Positions 42,991-51,628 of a stretch of DNA of 64,000 nucleotides are shown here, piece after piece. This stretch comes from an uncultured Lachnospiraceae bacterium (GTDB lineage: Bacteria; Bacillota; Clostridia; Lachnospirales; Lachnospiraceae), in NCBI GenBank assembly GCA_910579685.1, contig CAJTVN010000003.1, positions 62,001 to 126,000 on the forward strand, in the 5' to 3' direction. The translations under genes were made by a program, and so were the position numbers. How positions within the stretch are numbered: position 1 is the first letter of the stretch; every line of letters starts with the position of its first letter. Below the pieces are notes generated by a model that worked only from the letters and a program-made list of their open reading frames with translations, ran no database searches and had not been told where the DNA came from.

Positions 42991-43755
42991 ATGAAAAAAT
43001 TAGTATCATGGAATGTCAACGGTCTGCGGGCCTGTCTCAATAAAGGATTTCTGGATTTTTTCAGGGAAGCGGATGCCGATATCTTCTGTATTCAGGAATC
43101 CAAGCTGCAGGAAGGCCAGATCAGTCTGGAGCTTCCCGGCTATCATCAGTACTGGAATTATGCGGAGAAAAAGGGATATTCCGGAACGGCCGTTTTTACA
43201 AAGGAAGAGCCGCTCAGCGTTTCCTATGGAATCGGAATCGAGGAGCATGACCGGGAGGGCCGTGTGATCACTCTTGAATTTGATCATTATTATATGGTAA
43301 CCGTATACACGCCCAACTCCCAGGATGAGCTGAAAAGGCTTTCCTACCGCATGGAATGGGAAGACGCTTTTCTTGCTTATCTCAAATCCCTGGAAGAGAA
43401 AAAGCCTGTTATCTTCTGCGGCGACCTGAATGTGGCTCATCAGGAGATCGACCTGAAAAACCCAAAGACCAACCGCAATAACGCAGGCTTCACGAATGAA
43501 GAGAGGGAAAAGTTTACCGGACTGACAAAAGCCGGCTTTATTGATACCTTCCGCCATTTTTATCCGGATCTAGAGGGCGCTTATTCCTGGTGGTCCTACC
43601 GCTTTCATGCGAGGGAGCGGAATACCGGATGGCGCATCGACTACTTTCTGACCTCCCCTTCTCTGGAGGGCTCTCTCGTGGATGCGCTGATCTACAAGGA
43701 TGTACAGGGTTCGGATCACTGCCCGGTGGGGCTGATCATAAATATGGAGAACTAA
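42991..43755 (+). CDS. xth: exodeoxyribonuclease III / AP endonuclease
   Basis: A 254-residue enzyme of the normal length. Conserved catalytic motifs are all present: SWNVNGLRA, CIQESKLQ, YTPNS, FCGDLNVAHQEIDLKNPK, WWSYR, WRIDYFLTS and GSDHCPVGL. It cuts DNA at abasic sites and trims 3' ends in base-excision repair, using Mg2+. It starts after AGAAAGGAACCCC. A decayed HD-domain gene lies immediately downstream on the same strand, and a terminator after that ends the unit. Confidence 0.97.
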   Translation: MKKLVSWNVNGLRACLNKGFLDFFREADADIFCIQESKLQEGQISLELPGYHQYWNYAEKKGYSGTAVFTKEEPLSVSYGIGIEEHDREGRVITLEFDHYYMVTVYTPNSQDELKRLSYRMEWEDAFLAYLKSLEEKKPVIFCGDLNVAHQEIDLKNPKTNRNNAGFTNEEREKFTGLTKAGFIDTFRHFYPDLEGAYSWWSYRFHARERNTGWRIDYFLTSPSLEGSLVDALIYKDVQGSDHCPVGLIINMEN

Positions 43756-43781
43756 ATCTAAAACCATGGAGGTGATTACCT

Positions 43782-44196
43782 ACGTTCCCGGATAGAGAAA
43801 CAGCGATGCATGAATTGGAAATTGCCGGTCAAATGAATCCCGGTCCCTGGACAAAGCATTCTTATAATGTTGCAAACGCAGCAGAAATAATTGCGGAACA
43901 TTCCAAGGGCATGAGCCCCGATAAAGCATTTGTCTGCGGACTCTTGCATGATATCGGTCGCCGGACAGGTATTTCAGCTTTAAGGCACAATATTGACGGT
44001 TATGACTATGCCACTTCCAAAGGATGGGACGAACCTTGAAAAAAGATTTGTTGATACAACGAGACGATATGGAATATATCCGTTTTCTGTTGACCGCTGG
44101 AATTATACTTACCAATATAAGGATTATTTCGAGAGAATGGCCGAAAAATCCATCTATAAATTACTGCCAGATATTGAAAAAAGTATATATTATTAG
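43782..44196 (+). pseudogene. decayed HD-domain phosphohydrolase gene
   Basis: A perfect GGAGGTGATTACCT ribosome binding site is followed by ACG where ATG is expected, then codons for FPDRETAMHELEIAGQMNPGPWTKHSYNVA and the HD motif CGLLHDIGRR (split here at positions 43785-43964). The frame ends at 44039 after GWDEP. In another frame from about 44037, LEKRFVDTTRRYG and QYKDYFERMAEKSIYKLLP give the normal C-terminus of this family. Roughly 80 middle codons are missing at the junction, with a frameshift. The lost start codon and the internal deletion both argue for a non-functional remnant. Confidence 0.75.
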
Positions 44197-44198
44197 AT

Positions 44199-44233
44199 CG
44201 CCCTCCTGTCGTAAATCCAGGAGGGCGGTTTTT
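44199..44233 (+). terminator. rho-independent terminator after the HD remnant
   Basis: CGCCCTCCTG (44199-44208) pairs with CAGGAGGGCG (44218-44227), followed by GTTTTTCC on the plus strand. It separates the exonuclease unit from the convergent lipoprotein gene. Confidence 0.9.
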
Positions 44234-44235
44234 CC

Positions 44236-44721
44236 TTACAGTTCTTCAAACACCATTTTTAAATCAATATTTTTACAATCATAGCCAACGATTTTCAATC
44301 TGTTCTGGCCGCTTTTAAACGATATCGTTTTAGTTACGAATCCGTCTGTCGAAGTATCCGGCGAGCATTCGAGCACCGTCGTGACATTGCCGTCGCCATC
44401 AATATGCACTATCTTTGCCAATCCGTTTGAGAGGCTGAAAGAAAAGTCTATATCCATATTCTGATTTTCTTCTAATGTTTCTGTCCATATCGTCTGTCGC
44501 CCGTCAAATTTGGAAACCGTAAGTGAATACTCTCCGTTTATGGAATTGGCAACGGAAACCTCCTTCGCATAATGATCCTCTATCTGTGCAATTTTTTCAT
44601 TGGAATCATACTCCCGTCTTGCAAATTCATTGCTGCATCCCGTCAGCAGCAGGCACAGCAAGCAAGTCAGCACCCCCCGCCGCAGCCTGACGGGGGTAAT
44701 TTGAATTTTCAATCTTATCAT
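44236..44721 (-). CDS. small lipoprotein of unknown function
   Basis: A 161-residue protein with a basic N-terminus, hydrophobic segment VLTCLLCLLLTGCSN and lipobox LLTGC, placing it at the outer face of the membrane. The mature part is a predicted beta-rich domain (GEYSLTVSKFDGRQTIW, TKTISFKSGQNRLKIVGYDCKNIDLKMVFEEL) with no recognised family. It lies about 30 bases downstream of the GH4 gene on the same strand and may be co-transcribed with it. A catalytic role is not suggested by any motif. Confidence 0.75.
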   Translation of the reverse strand: MIRLKIQITPVRLRRGVLTCLLCLLLTGCSNEFARREYDSNEKIAQIEDHYAKEVSVANSINGEYSLTVSKFDGRQTIWTETLEENQNMDIDFSFSLSNGLAKIVHIDGDGNVTTVLECSPDTSTDGFVTKTISFKSGQNRLKIVGYDCKNIDLKMVFEEL

Positions 44722-44752
44722 GCTTTTCCATCTTCCCTCTGAATTTTGGTTT

Positions 44753-46072
44753 CTACCGGTACATCTTCATATATTCACCATGAGCATCGATAAGCTCGTC
44801 GCACATTTTCACGATATCATCCAGACTGAGCTGCGCAGCCGTATGCGGATCCAGCATAGCGGCCTGGTAAACCGCCTCCCTCTTTCTGTTTCTTGCGGCC
44901 TCAATGGCAAGCAGCTGCACATTGATATTCGTCATGTTCATAGCCGCCAGCTGTACCGGGAGTCTTCCCATATGGCAGGGGTGAATCCCGTCGCCGTTTA
45001 CGAGGCAGGGCACCTCCACGCAGGCATCATCAGGAAGATTTTCGATACATCCATGGTTGATCACATTGCCTCCGATCTCATAGGGCTTGCTCTCCGTGAC
45101 AGCCTCCATGATATAAGACGCATATTCGCGGCTGCGCTCATGAGTGACCTCTCCGTTCTGCAGGATCTCATCCCGCTCCTTCTCCCATCCCTCGATCTGA
45201 TTGACGCATCTTCTCGGATACTCGTCCAGGGGAATATTATACCGCTCAATCAGTTCGGGATATTCCGGTTTTATGAAAAAGCAGTTGTACTCCGCATTGT
45301 GCTCGCTGGATTCCGTACAGTAATAGCCCAGCCTCTCAATATATTCGAACCTCACCATATCATGATGCTTTTCCCCGGCGTTTTTCTCTCTTGCACGGCG
45401 GCGGATCTCAGGATAGAGATCATTTCCGAACCTGTCCTCCAGCTTTAAGAGCCACCCCATATGATTGATTCCCGCAATCAGCTCCCGGCGTCCTTCCAGC
45501 TTATCCTCCATATTGAGAGACTTGAGAAGACCCTCCGAGCAGACCTGAACACTGTGGCACAGTCCCACTGTCTTTATCGGCGTATAACGCAGCATATAGC
45601 CCGTAAGAATCCCCATGGGATTGGTATAATTCAAAAACAGAGCATCCGGGCACACCTCGGCCATATCCTGTGCAAAGCCTTCCAGCACCGGGATCGTGCG
45701 CAATCCTCTCATGATGCCCCCGATTCCGAGCGTGTCCGCAATCGTCTGCCGCAGACCATACTTCTTTGGAATCTCAAAATCCGTGATCGTACACGGATCA
45801 TATCCTCCCACCTGGATGGCATCCACCACGAAATCCGCTCCCCTTAAGGCATCCTTTCTCTTTTCAACGCCAAGATATGTAAAAATCCTGGCCCTTGACC
45901 GGTTCACGTTTTTGTTTATGGCCTCCAGTATAATTCTGGATTCCTCCAGACGCTTTGGGTCAATGTCATAGAGAGCGATCTCGCTCTCGCACAGGGACGG
46001 GGTGCACATGCAGTCCCCCAATACGTTCCTCGCAAAAATCGTACTTCCCGCTCCCATAAATGTTATCTTCAT
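44753..46072 (-). CDS. GH4 alpha-galactosidase-like enzyme (MelA/LplD group)
   Basis: A 439-residue NAD- and metal-dependent glycosidase. The Rossmann opening is ITFMGAGSTIFARNVLGD, followed by ALYDIDPKRL. Metal and substrate motifs are NYTNPMGILTG, VGLCHSVQ (Cys ligand) and AGINHMGW. GH4 enzymes work by transient oxidation at C3 rather than by two acids. The CHSVQ group includes alpha-galactosidases such as MelA; LplD homologues may act on alpha-galacturonides instead. The protein is cytoplasmic, so the substrate is imported. It lies between a polysaccharide deacetylase and a lipoprotein on the same strand. Confidence 0.9.
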   Translation of the reverse strand: MKITFMGAGSTIFARNVLGDCMCTPSLCESEIALYDIDPKRLEESRIILEAINKNVNRSRARIFTYLGVEKRKDALRGADFVVDAIQVGGYDPCTITDFEIPKKYGLRQTIADTLGIGGIMRGLRTIPVLEGFAQDMAEVCPDALFLNYTNPMGILTGYMLRYTPIKTVGLCHSVQVCSEGLLKSLNMEDKLEGRRELIAGINHMGWLLKLEDRFGNDLYPEIRRRAREKNAGEKHHDMVRFEYIERLGYYCTESSEHNAEYNCFFIKPEYPELIERYNIPLDEYPRRCVNQIEGWEKERDEILQNGEVTHERSREYASYIMEAVTESKPYEIGGNVINHGCIENLPDDACVEVPCLVNGDGIHPCHMGRLPVQLAAMNMTNINVQLLAIEAARNRKREAVYQAAMLDPHTAAQLSLDDIVKMCDELIDAHGEYMKMYR

Positions 46073-46156
46073 TTGAATTCCCGTACCCTTTCCTGATTGT
46101 TAATTGAAACTGATTATAGTGGTTTCTTATGAATTTAAGCCCCGTAAGGCTGTCTT

Positions 46157-46831
46157 CTAAAGCAGAACCTGGGCATTTGTACCGTAAAAAATATCGTCAT
46201 GCCCGGACAGACGGCGGCAGATTTCCTCCAAACGGTCCCAGTTCCGGTCCACATCGAACTCATAGCTGTGGCCCCAGATATAAAGGAGCTGAGGGCTCGA
46301 CGGTGACAGCGCCACAAAATCATCGATCATCTCCAATAGATTTTCCCGGTTATGATGCGCACTGGCTCTCAATTCAAGCAAGTTCTCACTGATCCCGAAA
46401 TCTCCTGTCTCGATCACGGTCCTTGCGTACCGAATGCCGCAGTCCGCCGCTATTTTCATCACAGTCTCATTGTATGTGCCAAAAGGATAGGCCATGCCGC
46501 AAACCTCACTCTGAAATGTCTGCTCATGAATCCATTTATCCCGGCTGATTTCATTATATATAGTCTCCTCATCACACTGCGCCAGATTTGCATGCGTCAG
46601 ACAGTGTACCGCTATCTCATGTCCCTTATAAAGCTTTGGAAGTTCCTTCGCATTCAGGCGGTGAATACGAATTCCGTTATTCTCAAAGACTTCCGCATAA
46701 CTCTGAATCCCGCTGTTCAGATTAAAGGTCGCCTTGAGCCCGTAGCGGTTAAGCAGCTCCACCAGCTGCCTGTCCTGTGTCACTCCGTCATCATAACTGA
46801 ATGTCACTGCTTTTCGTTTTCCATTCCACAT
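46157..46831 (-). CDS. polysaccharide deacetylase (NodB/CE4-like), cytoplasmic
   Basis: A 224-residue protein starting after AGAGGAAGAGGTT. NodB-homology motifs appear in order: AVTFSYDDGVTQD (metal Asp), IAVHCLTHANLAQ (the metal-binding His pair), RYARTV and the C-terminal LYIWGHSYEF. There is no signal peptide, so it is not a wall-modifying secreted enzyme. It may deacetylate imported oligosaccharides or another small substrate. It is upstream of the GH4 gene on the same strand with an 84-base gap. Confidence 0.9.
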   Translation of the reverse strand: MWNGKRKAVTFSYDDGVTQDRQLVELLNRYGLKATFNLNSGIQSYAEVFENNGIRIHRLNAKELPKLYKGHEIAVHCLTHANLAQCDEETIYNEISRDKWIHEQTFQSEVCGMAYPFGTYNETVMKIAADCGIRYARTVIETGDFGISENLLELRASAHHNRENLLEMIDDFVALSPSSPQLLYIWGHSYEFDVDRNWDRLEEICRRLSGHDDIFYGTNAQVLL

Positions 46832-46870
46832 AACCTCTTCCTCTTTTCTCTATAAACGATTGTCTTGTAT

Positions 46871-47548
46871 TTAATCTTCAAGCAGCCGAAGGCCTGCCGT
46901 GTCTGTTACCGGCAGGGAAAATACGATGGACTTTGCCTTGGATTCCATTCCGGCCTGCTCCATGACCGCCTTCATGATATCGTTTTTCTGCTGCTTTTTG
47001 GCCACGATCAGAATAATCTCCTTCTCCGCCGCAAGGGATACCCCCAGGAATTTTTCCGCCTGCTCCATTCCGGTTCCTTTTGCATGGAGAACCGTACCGC
47101 CGTAAGCTCCCGCGCCTCTTGCCGCATCCATCACAAGTTCAATATATCCCTGATTGGCAATCACAATAACAAGCTCGTAAACCGTGTCCTTCAAAACCGA
47201 CTCCTCCTCTTTCTGGAACTCCTGATTCGATGTCAAAAACTGCAGCGTTTTCTTTCCCCCGATACTGCTTAAGGGAACCACGAAAGCGATTCCCTCGCCG
47301 GGTGCGTCAATATGAAATTTTTTCTGCAGATCCTTTTTTGTCTTAATCCAGCTGCTCTCCTCAAGCACCGCAAAAATAACCGCCTTTTCCGTCGCTTCCA
47401 GGCCCAGATAATCCAGCACGTCTCCGGAGGCTGTGCCGGAGCCCAAGGTAATGAACGTCACCTGCAGCTCATCCTGTTTATACAAACCCATGTATTTCTT
47501 ACTCAGTTTCCTGTTGATGATCGTGGTCATCATATACAGTCTGCCCAT
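46871..47548 (-). CDS. PII-like protein paired with DUF1538 transporter
   Basis: A 225-residue soluble protein starting after GAGGTG. Two ferredoxin-like halves can be seen: residues about 28-110 (ELQVTFITLGSGTASGDVLDYLG, then IAFVVPLSSI), and about 125-215 (YELVIVIANQGYIELVMDAARGAGAYGGTVLHAKGT). The second half closely follows the PII T-loop and body pattern with GAxGGTVLHAKG. PII proteins sense nucleotides or metabolites and bind membrane transporters. The DUF1538 gene immediately upstream makes a transporter-gating role likely. No Tyr uridylylation site is evident. Confidence 0.85.
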   Translation of the reverse strand: MGRLYMMTTIINRKLSKKYMGLYKQDELQVTFITLGSGTASGDVLDYLGLEATEKAVIFAVLEESSWIKTKKDLQKKFHIDAPGEGIAFVVPLSSIGGKKTLQFLTSNQEFQKEEESVLKDTVYELVIVIANQGYIELVMDAARGAGAYGGTVLHAKGTGMEQAEKFLGVSLAAEKEIILIVAKKQQKNDIMKAVMEQAGMESKAKSIVFSLPVTDTAGLRLLED

Positions 47549-47578
47549 AAAGCACCTCGCAATTATTCTAAGCCAACC

Positions 47579-49111
47579 TTACAGTTCGATAATCTCCATA
47601 TCGCCGTACATATCAATCGAGGCATATCCCGCCGCAGTACTCTTCTGAAGACGCTCCGCCTTGAGACGATAGATCAGGCCAAGCCCCTGGATCGTGATCA
47701 GCGGGGTCATTGCCACCATTGCCACCACGCCAAAAGCGTCCGTCACGATATTTCCTCCAACCGTACTGCAGGCTCCCATGGCAAGAGGCAGAAGGAAGGT
47801 GGCCGTCATGGGCCCGGATGCCACTCCGCCTGAGTCAAATGCAATGGCCGTAAAGATCTTCGGCACAAAGAAAGTAAGAATGAGCGCAATCGCATAGCCC
47901 GGAATAATGAACCACATGATGGAGATTCCTGTGAGAACCCGGATCATGGCAATCCCGATTGAAAGAGAAACACCAATGGACAAGCTCATGCCCATGGCCT
48001 TTGCCGAGACGGAACCGGAAGTGATCTCCTCCACCTGCCTGGTGAGCACGAACACCGCAGGCTCGGCAAGGACGATAAAATAACCGATCACCATACCGAC
48101 GGGAACTATGATCCACGCATAGGGAAGCCCGGCCAGAACCTGCCCCAGGTAATTGCCGGCAGGCATGAAGCCCACGTTCACCCCTGTCAGGAAGAGCACG
48201 AGGCCGACATAGGTATAAGCCAGACCGATGGCAATCTTGATCAGCGCTTTCTTCTTGATGTCTCTGGAGATAATCTGAAACAGGCCAAAGAAAAGGATAA
48301 TCGGCAGGAGCGAAAGAGCCATCTCCTTAATATATGTAGGGAAACCCTCCGCAAACAGTCCCCAGAGCTGTACGGAATTGTCAATATCCGGTATGGACTT
48401 TGGCACATACTCCGCACTTCCCGGATGGTAGATCATGCCCAGCGCCAGCACTGCGATGATAGGCCCCACGGAACAGAGGGAAACAAGACCGAAGCTGTCG
48501 TCCGCCGCATGGCGGTCGCTGCGGATTGCCGAGATACCGACGCCAAGCGCCATGATAAAGGGTACTGTCATGGGGCCCGTGGTAACGCCGCCGGAATCAA
48601 ATGCCACGGAAAGAAAATCCTTGGGAACAAAATACGCCAGAACAAACACCGCCGCATAGAAGCCCAGCAGCATATGAGGCAGCGCGATCCCGAACAGCAT
48701 ACGCAGAAGGGCAATCACGAGAAAACAGCCGACCCCCGCCGCCACCGCCAGGATCAGCACTATATTGGGAACCGAGGGAACCTGTTCCGCAAGCACCTGC
48801 AGATCCGGCTCCGAGATCGTTATGACAAAGCCCAGAGTAAAACTGACAAGTATCATGACAAGAAGCTTCCTGCTCTTTGTCATGGTGGTACCCACTCTCT
48901 CGCCCATAGGGCTCATGGACATTTCCGCACCGATGGAAAAGAGCATCATTCCCACTATGAGCAGCACGGCGCCGATCAGAAACGCCATCACGATGCTCGG
49001 TTCGATTGGTGCGATGCTGAAGCACAGCAGCAGTACGATCGCAATGATGGGAAATACCGCTTTTAAGGTTTCCAGGAATTTTTCTTTGATTTTTGATCTG
49101 TTGAGCTGCAA
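47579..49111 (-). CDS. DUF1538 integral membrane protein (putative transporter)
   Basis: A 510-residue protein with about 12-14 membrane helices arranged as two repeats. The first repeat has FDSGGVTTGPMTVPFIMALGVG (residues about 170-190) and the second FDSGGVASGPMTATFLLPLAMG (about 430-450), the hallmark of DUF1538. Substrates are unknown; ion or small-anion transport is suspected because PII-like proteins often accompany the family, as here. It precedes the PII-like gene by about 30 bases. A promoter is visible upstream. Confidence 0.9.
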   Translation of the reverse strand: MQLNRSKIKEKFLETLKAVFPIIAIVLLLCFSIAPIEPSIVMAFLIGAVLLIVGMMLFSIGAEMSMSPMGERVGTTMTKSRKLLVMILVSFTLGFVITISEPDLQVLAEQVPSVPNIVLILAVAAGVGCFLVIALLRMLFGIALPHMLLGFYAAVFVLAYFVPKDFLSVAFDSGGVTTGPMTVPFIMALGVGISAIRSDRHAADDSFGLVSLCSVGPIIAVLALGMIYHPGSAEYVPKSIPDIDNSVQLWGLFAEGFPTYIKEMALSLLPIILFFGLFQIISRDIKKKALIKIAIGLAYTYVGLVLFLTGVNVGFMPAGNYLGQVLAGLPYAWIIVPVGMVIGYFIVLAEPAVFVLTRQVEEITSGSVSAKAMGMSLSIGVSLSIGIAMIRVLTGISIMWFIIPGYAIALILTFFVPKIFTAIAFDSGGVASGPMTATFLLPLAMGACSTVGGNIVTDAFGVVAMVAMTPLITIQGLGLIYRLKAERLQKSTAAGYASIDMYGDMEIIEL

Positions 49112-49163
49112 AATATCAGAGCCTTTCTTCCAAAATATTTAGACACACAATTCTGTCTATTAA

Positions 49164-49192
49164 AGTATAGCATAAAAGGATTCTGATATTAA
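49164..49192 (-). promoter_or_regulatory. candidate promoter of the DUF1538-PII operon
   Basis: On the minus strand TTAATA (49187-49192), 17 bases, TATACT (49164-49169). The rest of the 287-base gap holds a short terminator and nothing else recognisable. Confidence 0.5.
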
Positions 49193-49282
49193 GAAAAAAA
49201 AGAAATTTTTCGAATCTTTATAGATTCTTTATGTTCGATCCATCCCCTCAACACGCCGCAGACCATTGTGCAAGTCAAAAAA

Positions 49283-49304
49283 GCAGAAAAGGAGCCCCTG
49301 CTCC
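49283..49304 (-). terminator. weak terminator after the second GH31 gene
   Basis: GGAGC (49291-49295) pairs with GCTCC (49300-49304), followed on the minus strand by TTTTCTGCTTTTTT. The stem is short, so termination may be incomplete. Confidence 0.45.
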
Positions 49305-49398
49305 AGGACGATCACTTATCCTTTCGCAGCGGCCCCTGTCCGTCGGGTGTCTGTAACTCAGGTAAATCCAGCGAAACTTTTCAAGAAAAAGATTCTTT

Positions 49399-51423
49399 TT
49401 ACATCTTCTCAAACACCGGCATATACTCCAGCGGCGCGCTGACTTTCACCGTTCGCTTTCCCTCAAACGTCTCTCCCGTGGAAGTCAGTCTCCAGGACCC
49501 CTCAGGCAGATAAACCTCCCTCTCAAACTGATTCAGGCAGAGGATTGGCGCTGCCAGGTACCTGCTTCCGAACATATACTGATCCTGCAGCTCCCAGCAT
49601 TTATCGTCCTGCGGAAATTCATAGAACATGGCCCGCAGCAGGGGCGAACCGTTTTCATGGGCCTCCTCATAGAGAGACTTAATATAATCGTGCATGGAAA
49701 TACGGATCTCATAATATCTGCGCATGATCGCATAATTCTCTTCCCCATAGCTCCACAGCTCATTGGGCTGGCCCGTGTGCAGATATCCGCCGCCCCAATC
49801 CCGCTCATCCAGTGCGGGAATGTTGTAGGGACCCCGGTCCCCGTGCATCCGCAGCACCGGCGAATAGACTGCAAACTGATACCAGCGGATCAGAAGCTGA
49901 CGGAAATCCGGGTCGTTCACGTCATCCGTCATAAAGCCTCCGATATCCGTGGTCCACCAGGGGATACCGGCGAGCCCCATATTCAGGCCGCACTGCAGCT
50001 GGTCTGCAAAGGCCTCAAAGGTGCTCGGCACGTCTCCGGACCAGATCACGTTTCCATACTTCTGGGAGCCGGCCCACCCGCAGCGCAGCAAATTCACCAC
50101 AGGCCCCTTTCTCTCCCTGGCCATCTCCTCATAAAACGTGCGGCTGAACATCTGGGGATACAGATTGCTGACGGCAAGCGCAGGCCCTTCGCAGTAACGG
50201 TAGTTTTCAAAGTCGTACCTGCCAAGATCCGGCTCGGAGTTATCCAGCCAGAAAGCGTCTATGCCATAGTCATAGTAATTCCGTTTGCAGACCTCCCACA
50301 CATACTTTCTTGTCTCCGGATTAAAGGCGTCGATTTCCACACAGTCGCCCTGGAAATCATAGGTCTGGGCCGCTCCCCTCTCCGTGCGCATCAGAAGGCC
50401 CTTCTCCATCATCGGCCCGAAGTTCTCGGATTTGCGGTCCACCGAAGGCCATACGGACACGATAACCCTGATCCCCATGGAATGCAGCTCGTCCACCATG
50501 GCCTTGGGATCCGGCCAGTACTTCTTGTCAAATTTCCAGTCGCCCTGCAGCGTCCAGTGGAAAAAGTCAATCACGATCTGATCGATCTTAATGCCCTCCT
50601 TCTGGTACCGCCTCGCCACCTCGAGCACCTCGTCCTGGGTGCGGTAGCGCAGCTTACACTGCCACAGCCCCATCAGATCCTCCGGGAACCTGTCGGCGCG
50701 CCCGGTGACAGCCGTGTAGTTTTCGAGAATCTCCCTGGGATTTTCACCGGCCGTGATCCAGTAGTCCATCTCCCTTGTCGCCCTGGCAATCCACTCATAA
50801 TAATTTTTGCCAAAGGTTACTCTTCCCACTGCCGGATTGTTCCACAAAAATCCATATCCCATGTTCGAGACCGCAAAGGGAACGGAAATCTGGGAATTGC
50901 GCTGGGCAAGCTCCAGCACGCAGCCCTTCATGTCCATACACTCCTGCTGGTACTGTCCCATGCCAAAAATCTTTTCGCCCCTGTTGCTCTCAAACTTGAC
51001 GTTCAGCGCATACTCGGTTCCCCCGATGATCCCTCTCCACTCCCGGTTCACCACCTTGAGGCAGCGGCTCTCCCGGGAAACGGTCCCGTCATATGCCCGG
51101 AAATACTCCCGCAGAATCAGCCTGTCATCCCTGTAAAAGGCCATTACCCCAGCATGGTTGACCACCGCCTTGATGCGGCCGTTGGCAATCGTCGCCTTTT
51201 CTCTCTTATCAATGGTGCCGTCACCCACCCAGTGATCCACTTCCTCTATGACAATCTGCGCCTTACCTCTGTCCACATCCTCTGTCAAAGCCCAGTCCCT
51301 TCCCGAAAAATCCGGAAGCATGCACGCCCTCACACGCAGGGAATCCTTCCCCCAGGGCTCAATCCTCACCCGCTCTCCCTGGTGAAAAAACACTAATGCG
51401 GACTCATCCCTTTCAAATCTCAT
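49399..51423 (-). CDS. GH31 family glycosidase (alpha-xylosidase/alpha-glucosidase)
   Basis: A 674-residue cytoplasmic enzyme. An N-terminal beta domain is followed by the barrel, with DQIVIDFFHW, the nucleophile Asp 394 in DAFWLDNSEPDL and the probable acid/base Asp in VIWSGDVPSTFEAF, then WWTTDIGGF. It is shorter than the YicI-like enzyme at 30659 and diverges from it. The motif WLDNSEPD resembles extracellular-type xyloglucan alpha-xylosidases and related GH31 members more than starch-type alpha-glucosidases. It is divergent from an AraC regulator gene that probably controls it. Confidence 0.9.
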   Translation of the reverse strand: MRFERDESALVFFHQGERVRIEPWGKDSLRVRACMLPDFSGRDWALTEDVDRGKAQIVIEEVDHWVGDGTIDKREKATIANGRIKAVVNHAGVMAFYRDDRLILREYFRAYDGTVSRESRCLKVVNREWRGIIGGTEYALNVKFESNRGEKIFGMGQYQQECMDMKGCVLELAQRNSQISVPFAVSNMGYGFLWNNPAVGRVTFGKNYYEWIARATREMDYWITAGENPREILENYTAVTGRADRFPEDLMGLWQCKLRYRTQDEVLEVARRYQKEGIKIDQIVIDFFHWTLQGDWKFDKKYWPDPKAMVDELHSMGIRVIVSVWPSVDRKSENFGPMMEKGLLMRTERGAAQTYDFQGDCVEIDAFNPETRKYVWEVCKRNYYDYGIDAFWLDNSEPDLGRYDFENYRYCEGPALAVSNLYPQMFSRTFYEEMARERKGPVVNLLRCGWAGSQKYGNVIWSGDVPSTFEAFADQLQCGLNMGLAGIPWWTTDIGGFMTDDVNDPDFRQLLIRWYQFAVYSPVLRMHGDRGPYNIPALDERDWGGGYLHTGQPNELWSYGEENYAIMRRYYEIRISMHDYIKSLYEEAHENGSPLLRAMFYEFPQDDKCWELQDQYMFGSRYLAAPILCLNQFEREVYLPEGSWRLTSTGETFEGKRTVKVSAPLEYMPVFEKM

Positions 51424-51493
51424 ACTGACCCTCCTGAATAAAATATTGCTTCACAAAGCCCCTCACACACGCTCTTGCGAAGCCGCTCTATGA

Positions 51494-51541
51494 ATGATAT
51501 CATACTATCATACAAGCGCAGAATCCAATGATATACTATCA
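51494..51541. promoter_or_regulatory. imperfect direct repeats between GH31 and AraC genes
   Basis: ATGATAT followed by TACTATCA occurs at 51494-51510 with a two-base insertion, and again at 51528-51541, about 34 bases apart. They lie between divergent genes and could be operators for the AraC-type protein. Confidence 0.35.
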
Positions 51542-51628
51542 AATACTGATACGATCCTACTTTCTGTGAAAGTCCCGGACGACAGCCGGCTTTCATCCAT
51601 GAGAAAGCGCTTTGATAAAGGAGACGCA

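Noticed and set aside
49657..51396. 579-residue open frame antisense to the second GH31 gene
   Set aside because: It lies wholly within a clear GH31 gene, has no domain and no ribosome binding site; it is a by-product of GC-rich codon use.
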